A DNA stretch of 64,000 nucleotides from Planctomycetaceae bacterium. GTDB taxonomy: Bacteria; Planctomycetota; Planctomycetia; Pirellulales; Thermoguttaceae. The notes beneath the pieces are model-generated. The model was not told where the DNA came from, made no database searches, and was given only the letters and a program-made list of their open reading frames with translations. Location: contig JAAYAY010000324.1 in the NCBI GenBank assembly GCA_012719125.1, positions 1 to 64,000 of the forward strand, written 5' to 3'. Shown here piece after piece: positions 16,688-24,906 of the stretch (positions within the stretch are counted from its first letter, which is position 1; every line of letters begins with the position of its first letter). Made by a program: the position numbers and the translations under genes.

Positions 16688-19663
16688 ATGCTCGCCTTTC
16701 TCCAAGATCCTCATCAACGACATCGTGCGCTCACCGTGCTGGTCGCGGCGGCGCTGGTGGCCTATTTGACCGGCACGATCGAGACGATCTATGGTTTCGA
16801 TCTGGCGATGCTGGCGGCGTTGGTGGGCGGGTTTCCGATCTACTCGTCGGCGCTCGCGGCTCTGGCGAGGAAGCAGATCTCGGCTGACCTGGCCGTGAGC
16901 CTGGCGGCCTTTGCGGCGCTCTACCTGGGCTATACGGGCGGGTACTCCGAGAACATGTACCTGGTGGCGGCCGAGGTGATCCTGATCATGTTGATCGGGG
17001 AGGCCCTGGAACACTATGCCATCGATCGCACGCGAGACGGCATCGCCGCCTTGCTGGCCTTGCGGCCGGAGACGGCGAGGGTTCGGGCGGGCGACCACGA
17101 CCACGTCGTGCCCATCGACGAAATTGAACGGCACGATATTGTGGTTGTCCGTCCTGGCGATCGGATCCCCGTTGACGGTCGCGTTGTTTCGGGCCACTCG
17201 ACGGTCGACCAGAGCCCGATCACGGGTGAATCGGTGCCTGCCGACAAGATGGCGGGTGACGAGGTGTTTGCGGGCACGATCAACCTGCACGGGGCGATGG
17301 AGTTGGAGGTCGAGCGTGTCGGTGAGGATACGGCGTTGGAACAGATTATCCACCTGGTCGAGCATGCGGAGGCCGCCAAGGCGCCGACTCAGCGGCTGGC
17401 GGACAAGTATGCCACCTGGTTCGTGCCGATCGTGTTGGTTGCGGCCGGGCTGTCGTATTACTTCACGCGGGAGTTGGTCCGCTCGGTGGCGATTCTGGTG
17501 GTGGCGTGCCCCTGTGCGTTGGTCCTGGCCACGCCGACGGCGATTGCCGCCACGATGGGAGCCCTGGTTCGCCGCGGCGTGCTGATCAAGGGCGGGGCCG
17601 TCCTGGAGAAACTCGGGCGACTGCGTTCGATCGTGTTCGACAAGACGGGGACGCTGACGCTGGCCCGGCTGCGGATCGACCGCATTGTGGCGGCCGACGG
17701 CTACAACGAAGACGAGGTGTTGCGGCTGGGTGCGGCCGTCGAACGCCATTCCGAGCATCCGGTGGGTAAGCTGATTGCCGAGCGTGCCGAGGCCGAGGGA
17801 CTTGTTGCGCCGAAGTCGAGCGGGTTTGCGGCGCAACCGGGCCTGGGAGCAGAAGCGCTGGTCGACAGCGATGTCGTTCGCGTGGGGAGTGTGCGGTTTC
17901 TCGAGCAGGCCGAGGTGGTGATTCCGGCGGCCTTGCAGTGGGAAGTCGACGAGTTGTGCGACGGCGGGGCGACGGTCGTGCTGGTGTCGAAGGATCGGGT
18001 GGCGATCGGCGCCGTGGCGGTGAAGGACACGGTTCGGGCTGAAGCGGCGACGGCGGTCCGGCGACTGCGTGAGTTGGGCGTCGAGCGGATCGTGATGCTG
18101 ACGGGCGATAACCGGGCGGCGGCGGGCACCGTGGCCGAGGGGCTGGGCATCGACGACGTTCGGGCTGCACTCCTGCCGGCCGACAAGGTCGCGGCCGTCA
18201 AGGAGATTCAGAAAGCGGCGGGGCCGACGGTGATGGTGGGCGACGGGATCAACGACGCCCCGTCGCTGGTCACGGCCGACGTGGGCGTTGCCATGGCGGA
18301 TATCGGCACCGACGTGGCGATCGCCTCGGCCGACGTGGTGTTGGTGGGCGACGACTTGCGCAAGTTGCCCCATGCGATCCGGCTCAGCCGCTGGATGCTC
18401 AAGATCATCTGGCAGAACATCCTGTGGTTCGCCGTGGCGTTCAACGTGGCTGCGGTCGTGGCGGCGGGGCTCGGTTGGGTGTCGCCGCTGATGGGGGCCG
18501 TGTTGCACCAGGTCAGCTCGCTGATCGTGGTACTCAATTCGATGCGGTTGCTCGTCGATTACCACGCCTGGAAGCACTGGTGGGCCGACTGGAAGGCCGG
18601 GTTGGCGAGACGCCGCCGAAAGCTGGTGGCCGCGGCGGTCCTGATCGCACTGCTCGCCTATGCCGCCAGCGGCGTTCACGTGGTGCGGATCGGCCAGGTG
18701 GCCGTCGTGCAGCAGTTCGGCAAGATCGTTCGTGCAGCGGAACCGCCGGGGCTGCACTATCGGTTGCCCGCTCCGTTCGGCCGGCACACGATCGTCAACC
18801 CGGGTGAGATGCGGCGGGTGGAAGTCGGGTTTCGGACGGTGCCGGGCGAGTTCACCGAGCCGCCGGCCTACGAATGGAACGTGCAACATCGCGGCGGCCG
18901 GTTTGAAGGCTGGCCGGAAGAATCGACGGTGCTCACGGGTGATGAGAGCCTGGTCGACGTGACCTTGACCGTCCAGTATCGAGTCAGCGATCCGGTGGCG
19001 GCGCTGGTCCGCGTGGGAAAGACCGAAGCGGACGGGACCAGCAAGTGGGATCGGCTGGTGCGAATCTACGCCGAATCGGAATTGCGGGCTGTGTTGACCG
19101 GCCGGGCTGCGGACGAGGTGCTGAGTCTTCGGCGCGACGAGATCGAACAGGCGATCCTTGCCGGGCTTCAAGCGGAAATGCAGAAATGCGGGTCGGGGTT
19201 TTCGGTTGAATCGGTTTGCCTGGCCGACGTACATCCTCCTCTGGAGGTCGTGCCGGCCTTTCGCGAGGTGGCGGCCGCTCAGGAAGAGAAGGAGGCGGCC
19301 GTCAACGACGCGGAGGCTTATCGGTTTGAGGCGGAGGCGCTGACGGAGGGCGAGGCCGTGCAGAAACGGCTCGACGCCGAAGGGTTCAGCACGGAGAAGA
19401 CGGCCAAGGCGTCGGGCGAGGCCGAACGATTCACGGCCATTGCCGAGGCGCACCAGGCGGGGCGCGAAGTCAACGAGCTTCGCCTGCACCTGGAGGCCGT
19501 GGAGGAGATGCTCGCCGGGCGGCGGAAGATCATTGTCGACCACGCTGCGGGCGGTACACGACGCCAGTTGTACCTGGGCCCGAAAACGATGTGGAGCATT
19601 CCGCTCCGCCAAGAGCCGGACGCAACCGGCAATTATGACGATACCCCTGTTCCTCAGGACTGA
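16688..19663 (+). CDS. P1B-type metal ATPase fused to an SPFH/HflK-like domain
   Basis: A 991-aa fusion. Residues 1-625 are a heavy-metal P-type ATPase: four N-terminal membrane helices (about 17-108), TGES 179-182, CPC 274-276, DKTGT with phosphorylated D318, HP 357-358, TGDN 472-475, GDGIND 518-523 and two C-terminal helices ending near 622. There is no N-terminal HMA (CxxC) domain. The last helix has HQVSS (607-611), which does not match the usual Cu or Zn signatures. After a basic linker (RRRRK, 641-645) a further helix (646-661) leads into an HflK-like SPFH domain (about 664-960) with a charged coiled-coil tail. By the positive-inside rule the SPFH part should face the periplasm. No good Shine-Dalgarno precedes 16688. 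It is followed by two more SPFH genes, the first starting 5 bp later. Confidence 0.92.
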   Translation: MLAFLQDPHQRHRALTVLVAAALVAYLTGTIETIYGFDLAMLAALVGGFPIYSSALAALARKQISADLAVSLAAFAALYLGYTGGYSENMYLVAAEVILIMLIGEALEHYAIDRTRDGIAALLALRPETARVRAGDHDHVVPIDEIERHDIVVVRPGDRIPVDGRVVSGHSTVDQSPITGESVPADKMAGDEVFAGTINLHGAMELEVERVGEDTALEQIIHLVEHAEAAKAPTQRLADKYATWFVPIVLVAAGLSYYFTRELVRSVAILVVACPCALVLATPTAIAATMGALVRRGVLIKGGAVLEKLGRLRSIVFDKTGTLTLARLRIDRIVAADGYNEDEVLRLGAAVERHSEHPVGKLIAERAEAEGLVAPKSSGFAAQPGLGAEALVDSDVVRVGSVRFLEQAEVVIPAALQWEVDELCDGGATVVLVSKDRVAIGAVAVKDTVRAEAATAVRRLRELGVERIVMLTGDNRAAAGTVAEGLGIDDVRAALLPADKVAAVKEIQKAAGPTVMVGDGINDAPSLVTADVGVAMADIGTDVAIASADVVLVGDDLRKLPHAIRLSRWMLKIIWQNILWFAVAFNVAAVVAAGLGWVSPLMGAVLHQVSSLIVVLNSMRLLVDYHAWKHWWADWKAGLARRRRKLVAAAVLIALLAYAASGVHVVRIGQVAVVQQFGKIVRAAEPPGLHYRLPAPFGRHTIVNPGEMRRVEVGFRTVPGEFTEPPAYEWNVQHRGGRFEGWPEESTVLTGDESLVDVTLTVQYRVSDPVAALVRVGKTEADGTSKWDRLVRIYAESELRAVLTGRAADEVLSLRRDEIEQAILAGLQAEMQKCGSGFSVESVCLADVHPPLEVVPAFREVAAAQEEKEAAVNDAEAYRFEAEALTEGEAVQKRLDAEGFSTEKTAKASGEAERFTAIAEAHQAGREVNELRLHLEAVEEMLAGRRKIIVDHAAGGTRRQLYLGPKTMWSIPLRQEPDATGNYDDTPVPQD

Positions 19664-19668
19664 ATGCG

Positions 19669-20643
19669 ATGAGACTTCGGTTTCTAATGCTGATCCTGTT
19701 CGTGATTCTCGCCGTGGCCGGCTATCGGTGCCTGCTGCTGGTCGACGAGACGGAAATGGTTATCGTGACCGAGTTCGGTCGTCCGGTCGACGCCTATCGG
19801 CTGGTCGGACTGGATGTTTCCGGAGAAAAGCCTTGGCTGATCGGCACCTGGGAGAAGTATGAAGCTCGCGACGCGGGGCTGCATTTCAAGATGCCGTGGC
19901 AGTCGGCGATTCGCATCGACCGGCGCTTGCAGGTGTACGATCCCAGGCCGTCGGAGTTCCTGGCGGCCGAGAAGAAGAACGTCGATTTGGACGTCTACGT
20001 TTGCTGGCGGGTCACCGATCCCCAGAGATTCCTGGAGACGGTGAATGACACGTTGGGCGCCGAGGCGAGATTGCACGATATCGTCTGGTCCCAGTTGGCG
20101 GCCACCGTGGGAAGCCATCCGATCGAATCGTTGGTGTCGAACGATCCCGAGAAGCATCAGCTCGACGAGATCCAGCAGACCGTGGCCGAGGCGTGTGCGG
20201 AGCAAGCTGCCCGGGCGTATGGGATCGTGGTGGTGGACGTGCGGCTCAAGCGGATCGGCGTGCCCGACCAGGTCCGCGAGAGCGTGTTTCAGCGGATGCG
20301 GGCGGAGCGGGCCCGAATCGCTCGGCAGTACCGGGCTGAGGGGGAGAAGGAGGCCCAGAAGATTCGAGCGGCCGCCGACAAGGAAAAGACGATCACCCTG
20401 GCCCAAGCCGACGCCGAGGCCCAGCGGATCCGGGGCAAGGCCGAGGCGGAAGCCACCCGCACGTATGCCGACGCCCACGGCCAGGACCCCGAGTTCTACG
20501 AGTTGATGCGGACCCTGGAGGCCTACAAGCGCTTTTTGGATAACCAGACAACCGTCGTCCTGTCGGGCGACTCCGACCTGCTGAAGTTCCTGACCCGCCC
20601 CGCAGAGCAGAAGAAACCGGAGGCGGAGTCGGGCAAACCTTGA
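19669..20643 (+). CDS. HflC-like SPFH membrane protein
   Basis: A 324-aa SPFH/band-7 protein. It has an N-terminal transmembrane segment (about 4-24) and then the hallmark VDETEMVIVTEFGRPV. The SPFH core runs to about residue 190, with GIVVVDVRLKRIGVPDQVRESVFQRMRAER typical of HflC (shown here as the well-known motif region), followed by a helical EGEKEAQKIRAAADKE coiled coil. In Escherichia coli HflC and HflK form a periplasmic cage around FtsH. It starts 5 bp after the ATPase-SPFH fusion, so the two are almost surely cotranscribed. No ftsH is in this window. Confidence 0.92.
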   Translation: MRLRFLMLILFVILAVAGYRCLLLVDETEMVIVTEFGRPVDAYRLVGLDVSGEKPWLIGTWEKYEARDAGLHFKMPWQSAIRIDRRLQVYDPRPSEFLAAEKKNVDLDVYVCWRVTDPQRFLETVNDTLGAEARLHDIVWSQLAATVGSHPIESLVSNDPEKHQLDEIQQTVAEACAEQAARAYGIVVVDVRLKRIGVPDQVRESVFQRMRAERARIARQYRAEGEKEAQKIRAAADKEKTITLAQADAEAQRIRGKAEAEATRTYADAHGQDPEFYELMRTLEAYKRFLDNQTTVVLSGDSDLLKFLTRPAEQKKPEAESGKP

Positions 20644-20670
20644 CGACCCGTTTCGACCTTTGGCATTTTC

Positions 20671-20713
20671 GGTTTTGAATTCGTTTCGTATTTCGTGCTT
20701 CGTATTTCGGATT
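20671..20713 (+). repeat. Short AT-rich repeat 'ttcgtatttcg'
   Basis: In the 80-bp gap between the two SPFH genes lies a low-complexity segment with repeated TTCGTATTTCG words, unlike the GC-rich surroundings. It looks like intergenic repeat DNA inserted inside the operon. No other copy was found in this window. Confidence 0.5.
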
Positions 20714-20723
20714 TGGCTTCCTG

Positions 20724-21728
20724 ATGCATCGCGCCTATCATCCACCGCCGCGACTACCGAAGAAGCGATTCCGCTGGTGGCGGGTGTTGCCCTGGCTGGC
20801 GGTCGCGTACGCCTTGACGGGCTTTTATTCGGTCCAGCCGAACGAGCGAGCCGTGGTCCGCCGCTGCGGGAAGGTATTGCCCCAGGTCAGCGAGCCGGGA
20901 TTGCATTTCGGGTTCCCCTACGGGATCGACCGCGTGGTGAAGGTCCGAGTCGAGGAGCAGAAGCAGGTGGGCGTGGGCATGAGCCGCCTGGGTCGTTCCG
21001 CCAAGGAGCCCGCGAGCCAATCGGGCGTCGGGATCAATCAGTGGAGCCGGGCGTTGGGGCGGGAGATCCAGCCGCAGCAGGCCGAGTGCCTGACCGGCGA
21101 CAACAATGTGATTCTGCTATCGGCCAACGTTCAGTATCAGATCGAGGACGTTCACCGGTATCTGTTCGGTACGGCCGACGTGCCGGTTCTGGTCGAAAAT
21201 GCCGTGGCCGGGGCGTTGTGCGGCGAGGTTTCGAAGATGGAGGTCGACGACGTGCTGACGACTCGGCGCGGTTGGCTTCAGACCGAAGTACAGCGTCATG
21301 CCCAGGACACGCTCGACCGTTATGAGGCCGGGGTGCGGATCACGTCGGTGCTGCTCGACGAGCGGACGGGGCCGCCCCAGGAAGTGGCCGACGCGTTTCG
21401 CGACGTGACGGCCGCTCGCGAGGATTGTCAGCGGGCGATCAACGAGGCCGAGGGCTATGCGGCCCGGCTTCGACAGAGTGCGGAAGCCGACGCCGACAGC
21501 CTGCTGCAACAGGCGGAAGGCTTTGCCCAGAAGACGACGCTGTTGGCCGAGAGCGGCGCCGAGCGTTTTCGCCTGCTCCAGGCGGAACTGGCGAACGGCC
21601 GCGAGTTGACTGTTCGCCGTTTGATCCTGGAGACGATGGAAGAGGTTCTGCCGCGGATGAAGAAGATCGTATCGGATCGCGAGGCGTCGGAGTCGGTTGA
21701 TCTGGGGATCATGCAGCCCGAGGAGTGA
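20724..21728 (+). CDS. HflK-like SPFH membrane protein
   Basis: A 334-aa SPFH protein. A basic Pro-rich N-terminus (HPPPRLPKKRFRWWR) is followed by one membrane helix (about 20-38), then YSVQPNERAVVRRCGKVL, which is the HflK-like entry to the domain. 'EPGLHFGFPYGIDRVVKV' and the later EVADAFRDVTAAREDCQRAI match HflK. The C-terminal third is a coiled coil. It is the third SPFH domain in a row in this locus and lies 80 bp after the HflC-like gene. It is likely to assemble with the neighbouring SPFH proteins into a hetero-oligomeric membrane ring (inference from HflK/HflC). Confidence 0.9.
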   Translation: MHRAYHPPPRLPKKRFRWWRVLPWLAVAYALTGFYSVQPNERAVVRRCGKVLPQVSEPGLHFGFPYGIDRVVKVRVEEQKQVGVGMSRLGRSAKEPASQSGVGINQWSRALGREIQPQQAECLTGDNNVILLSANVQYQIEDVHRYLFGTADVPVLVENAVAGALCGEVSKMEVDDVLTTRRGWLQTEVQRHAQDTLDRYEAGVRITSVLLDERTGPPQEVADAFRDVTAAREDCQRAINEAEGYAARLRQSAEADADSLLQQAEGFAQKTTLLAESGAERFRLLQAELANGRELTVRRLILETMEEVLPRMKKIVSDREASESVDLGIMQPEE

Positions 21729-21734
21729 GGAGGG

Positions 21735-21807
21735 CTCGCGCTGAGGCGCAGGGACGCAGAGAGAGTTCTTCGCTTTCTTTCCCTGCGTCCCCGCGCCTCT
21801 GCGCGAG
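21735..21807. repeat. Inverted repeat of the 'cgcagag' family
   Basis: Left arm CTCGCGCTGAGGCGCAGGGA plus CGCAGAG (21735-21761), right arm CTGCGTCCCCGCGCCTCTGC plus GCGAG (21783-21807). They pair imperfectly over about 25 bases. Related inverted repeats occur near 9359-9412 and 30172-30309. Confidence 0.75.
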
Positions 21808-21821
21808 ATTCTCATGGTTTT

Positions 21822-22307
21822 ATGAAGAAGTGGATTCTTCAACTTGGCCTGATCGGCGTTCTGGGGGCGGTTGCCTTGTTGCTGCGCGGCAAGGAGCTAT
21901 TGCCGCAGAAGCCAGAGGACACGATTGCCGCGTTTTTTGATGCGGCCCGGGACGGCAACATGGGGGCTTATCTGCGGCTGACGTCGGGCGAATTGCGCAA
22001 GTCGCTCGATCAGCTCCGCAGGCAACAGGGGGCGGAGACGTTCCAGGCCAATCTGCGCCGCACCAACGACGGGATCGTGGGGCAGGCCGTGCGGGAGTTG
22101 CCGGGAGCGCCGGGGGGTATGGCGGATTACGAGGTCGAGTTGGTCTTTGCCGATCGCAACGAGGTACAGAGGTTCCGGCTCGAGCAGGTGGGGAGCGGCT
22201 GGGCAATCGCCTCAATCGAGACAGCACGGGTCTATCAACCGGAGATTCCCTATGGGACGCCGGTGTTTGCCGAACCGGAGGAGGCGAAGGGGACAGTTCG
22301 CGAGTAA
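21822..22307 (+). CDS. Small membrane-anchored protein of the SPFH locus
   Basis: A 161-aa protein with an N-terminal hydrophobic helix (residues 4-21, KKWILQLGLIGVLGAVALLL) and a soluble domain of about 125 residues. The opening PEDTIAAFFDAARDGNMGAYLRLTSGE and the later VELVFADRNEVQRFRLEQVGSGWAIASI resemble NTF2-like/DUF4878 lipid-anchored folds. No catalytic residue is recognised. It lies 94 bp after the HflK-like gene on the same strand, separated by an inverted repeat, and may be an accessory of the ATPase-SPFH complex (inference). Confidence 0.75.
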   Translation: MKKWILQLGLIGVLGAVALLLRGKELLPQKPEDTIAAFFDAARDGNMGAYLRLTSGELRKSLDQLRRQQGAETFQANLRRTNDGIVGQAVRELPGAPGGMADYEVELVFADRNEVQRFRLEQVGSGWAIASIETARVYQPEIPYGTPVFAEPEEAKGTVRE

Positions 22308-22436
22308 GGCGAGGTTCAACCCTAGTCGCCTCTCTCTTGCTCTTTGCGAGTGTGAGTTTTGTCGAGTCGCGGCCAAGCGCGGGGCAAGCCGACGCGGCTA
22401 TCGGTCTCTGCCGGATCCACGGTTGTTGAGGGCTGC

Positions 22437-24332
22437 CTACGGCACCTTGTCGCCCGTTCCGTGGAGCAGGTCTTTGAACTGTTCGGCGTCGATTGTTTCG
22501 GAGAGGAAGTAGACCGAACCGTCGCGGAGTCCGAAATTGGCCCCGCCCGGGTGCTGACTGCCTATCGACATTCCGCCTGCGTCCCGCCGATTGATCCCGG
22601 GTTCCGTATCGGCTTGGGGAAGCTCGAAGTTGGGATCCATCCAGCAGGCGGCTTGTCTTCGTTCGACGACGAGGATCATACGGGCGCTCTTGGGGCCGAA
22701 CTGGGAAAGCGGCTTGCCTTTGTCCGCTTCAAACGGCGCGTCGGGACCGACGACGACCGAATAGGTCGTCTGGCCCGGCGACAGACTCGCGCTGGGGCAT
22801 TGATAGAAGTCACCCGCCTGCTTGTGGAACTGCCGGTTGTGCGAGCTGTCCCACGGCTGGTCGAGACGGATCTTCTCGTACAGTTCCTGCTGGCCCAGGT
22901 AGGGGAGCAGGGCCACACGCCATGAGTGCAGCGGCTCGCCGTTCGAGCCGGCCGTGTAGGCGGGCGGGAGTGTTCCGTGGTCGCGCTCATAGAGCAGCAT
23001 GGCCAGAGTGATTTGACGGAGCCGGTCGACGCAGACGCTGCGGCGCATCGCCTCGTGCGCGGCGCCGGAGGCGGGAAGCATGAGGGCGCCCATCATGTCC
23101 GCGAACATTCGCGATCGCGAGCGGACCGAAATAAGTGCGGCGGGATTCATCGAAGGTCGCGCCGGCTCTTGGCCGGTGGCCAGCATCGCGTCGAAGTGCT
23201 GGTTGAGCCGCGTCGCAACAACATTCCAGTCAGTGCCGATTCCGAAGGGTATATGAACGAGGAACTCCTGTTCGTCACCGTGAGCCATGGCTTGGACCTC
23301 GTTGAGCATCACAAAGCGTTCGAAAGGCATGACGTCCTCGAACTTGGCCTTGGGCGGAAGATCTTTGAGTTCGCGGGAGAGTCGTTCGAGTTGTTCCTTC
23401 GTGGGGGGATGTTCGAGCGAGCCGGCGATGCCGATCGAATCGGCGATGCCCTCGATGGCTATGCCCACGAGCATCTGCACCAGGCAACCGCGCGGACTGA
23501 TGTGGCGGCCGAATCGCTTGCAGGCGACGAGATCGTCGATTGCTCCGTCGATATCGCCGGTTGCGACGCGGTAGTTGGCTCGGGCACTCAGGCCACGGGC
23601 GAACCTGCGGGCATGCTGGATGTCGGGGAGCAGCAGGTTGAAAAGTTGCTCGTCTTCGGACTGCCTTACCAGCGGTATATGAAACACGGGCTTTCGGACG
23701 GCCTGGCCGACCAGATCCAAGGCCGGGCCGTTTTGCGCCAGCCAAGCTTCCATCATTGGCAAATCGTCGAGCGTCCACGGTTGTTGCAGGCGGGTTTCCA
23801 GCACTTCCAGGGTGTCGGGCACCGAGGCAAACTCTTCGGGGACCTTCTCGGCTGGTGGATTCTCCATACCTGCCAAGCGGTCGATCAAGGCCTTGTCATA
23901 GTCCGCACTCTCGACGTAGGCGTTGAGTGCTTCGTAAGGTTCGGTAAACGGCATGTCGGGTTCGAGAGTATCGGCGGAAAGGCCGAGCTTCTCGCAGAGT
24001 TGGGAAAAGTACTCGGTCGTGGCCTCCGGCGACTTGCCGATATGTTCGACGATGAGCCGGTAGCCGTTTTCTTCGGTGGCGATGTTCTTCGGGTAGGTTG
24101 CCTGCTCCCAGGCGGCCAAGTAGTCGACACGTTTGCCGTCGGACTTGAGGGGCCTGGTGATGTAGGTCGTTTCCTTCGAGATCCTGAGGGGCACGGAACG
24201 GAACATACAGAGGTATCCCGCTACGAGCAGCCCCACCAACAGCATGCCCAGCAGGACAATGACGCAGCCGAATTGCCGCCGCCGCGAAGTCGCGTGCTCC
24301 GTGGTTCCGGGGACCGGCAAGTATTCGCTCAT
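22437..24332 (-). CDS. DUF1559-like membrane protein
   Basis: A 631-aa protein with one N-terminal transmembrane helix (about 21-45, FGCVIVLLGMLLVGLLVAGYL). The C-terminal ~200 residues match the planctomycete DUF1559 pattern: LLYERDHGTLPPAYT, WRVALLPYLGQQELYEKI, and the HPGGANFGLRDGSV segment of the H-x-D-G tail. Unlike typical DUF1559 proteins it lacks a prepilin methylation signal at the N-terminus. The central 350 residues are helical and not recognised. The start at 24332 follows AAGGGGTTGAGCG. DUF1559 proteins are massively expanded in planctomycetes and poorly understood. Confidence 0.85.
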   Translation of the reverse strand: MSEYLPVPGTTEHATSRRRQFGCVIVLLGMLLVGLLVAGYLCMFRSVPLRISKETTYITRPLKSDGKRVDYLAAWEQATYPKNIATEENGYRLIVEHIGKSPEATTEYFSQLCEKLGLSADTLEPDMPFTEPYEALNAYVESADYDKALIDRLAGMENPPAEKVPEEFASVPDTLEVLETRLQQPWTLDDLPMMEAWLAQNGPALDLVGQAVRKPVFHIPLVRQSEDEQLFNLLLPDIQHARRFARGLSARANYRVATGDIDGAIDDLVACKRFGRHISPRGCLVQMLVGIAIEGIADSIGIAGSLEHPPTKEQLERLSRELKDLPPKAKFEDVMPFERFVMLNEVQAMAHGDEQEFLVHIPFGIGTDWNVVATRLNQHFDAMLATGQEPARPSMNPAALISVRSRSRMFADMMGALMLPASGAAHEAMRRSVCVDRLRQITLAMLLYERDHGTLPPAYTAGSNGEPLHSWRVALLPYLGQQELYEKIRLDQPWDSSHNRQFHKQAGDFYQCPSASLSPGQTTYSVVVGPDAPFEADKGKPLSQFGPKSARMILVVERRQAACWMDPNFELPQADTEPGINRRDAGGMSIGSQHPGGANFGLRDGSVYFLSETIDAEQFKDLLHGTGDKVP

Positions 24333-24641
24333 CGCTCAACCCCTTCTGAATGGAAGGTATCGTGTCTGTGACCCTCCGGACGCCCGCCCACATTCGACGT
24401 CCACCGCGCCGGAGGGTACAAGTGTGAGTGTAGCAACCCTCGGAGGAATTGGAAGTGATCTCCCCCCAGCAGGAATTCTCGATTCGGGCGGAAATATTGG
24501 TCAGGGCGTTCCTTTGAAATGGCAATTTTCCTGCCAAGAGATCTTTTACCAATTCTTCGCAGGTGAGGCCGGACGCGTTGGAGATGAAGAGTTGGGAAAA
24601 TCTCCCCCGGATTGGACGAGACGGCGAGGCATTTAAGAGAA

Positions 24642-24704
24642 CCGGACCAGAGAAGAGGCACCGGTACGTCGGAAGAGAGTACCGGTGCCTCTTCTCTGAT
24701 CCGG
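24642..24704. repeat. Near-perfect 26-bp inverted repeat
   Basis: Arms 24642-24667 and 24679-24704 pair with a single mismatch around an 11-base loop. The core is AGAGAAGAGGCACCGGTAC and its complement. It is followed by CTTTTCG but not by a long T run. It may be a terminator for either strand or a dispersed palindromic element. Confidence 0.85.
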
Positions 24705-24768
24705 CTTTTCGCTTATCGCATCGCGGCAATTTGTCTGCGCGTACCTGTGGAGGAGAATCGCGCATATG

Positions 24769-24884
24769 AGGCGAGCGGCGGATGGGTTCTTACCACGTAG
24801 CAGCGTCTCTCCGCGACGCCGAATGCGAGCCTCGGAGAGACTCGCCTACGCGAAGACGGGTAAATTCTCATCTGCCGCTCGCCT
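24769..24884. repeat. 116-bp imperfect palindrome
   Basis: The outer arms AGGCGAGCGGC(GGATG) at 24769 and (CATCT)GCCGCTCGCCT ending at 24884 pair, and the inner arms GTCTCTCCG (24805-24813) and CGGAGAGAC (24833-24841) pair as well. The whole element could fold on itself. No ORF is seen inside. Confidence 0.7.
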
Positions 24885-24906
24885 GAAGCGGTGACGAGCA
24901 GGCCTG

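Larger units (their letters stand above)
24333..24906. other. Intergenic region with two large palindromes
   Basis: About 570 bases between two minus-strand genes. No supported ORF is present. It contains the near-perfect hairpin at 24642-24704 and a longer imperfect palindrome at 24769-24884, each listed separately. Confidence 0.6.

Noticed and set aside
16676-19612. 978-codon minus-strand frame over the ATPase-SPFH gene
   Set aside because: His/Arg-rich without domains, the usual antisense shadow in GC-rich DNA; the plus strand has all P-type motifs.
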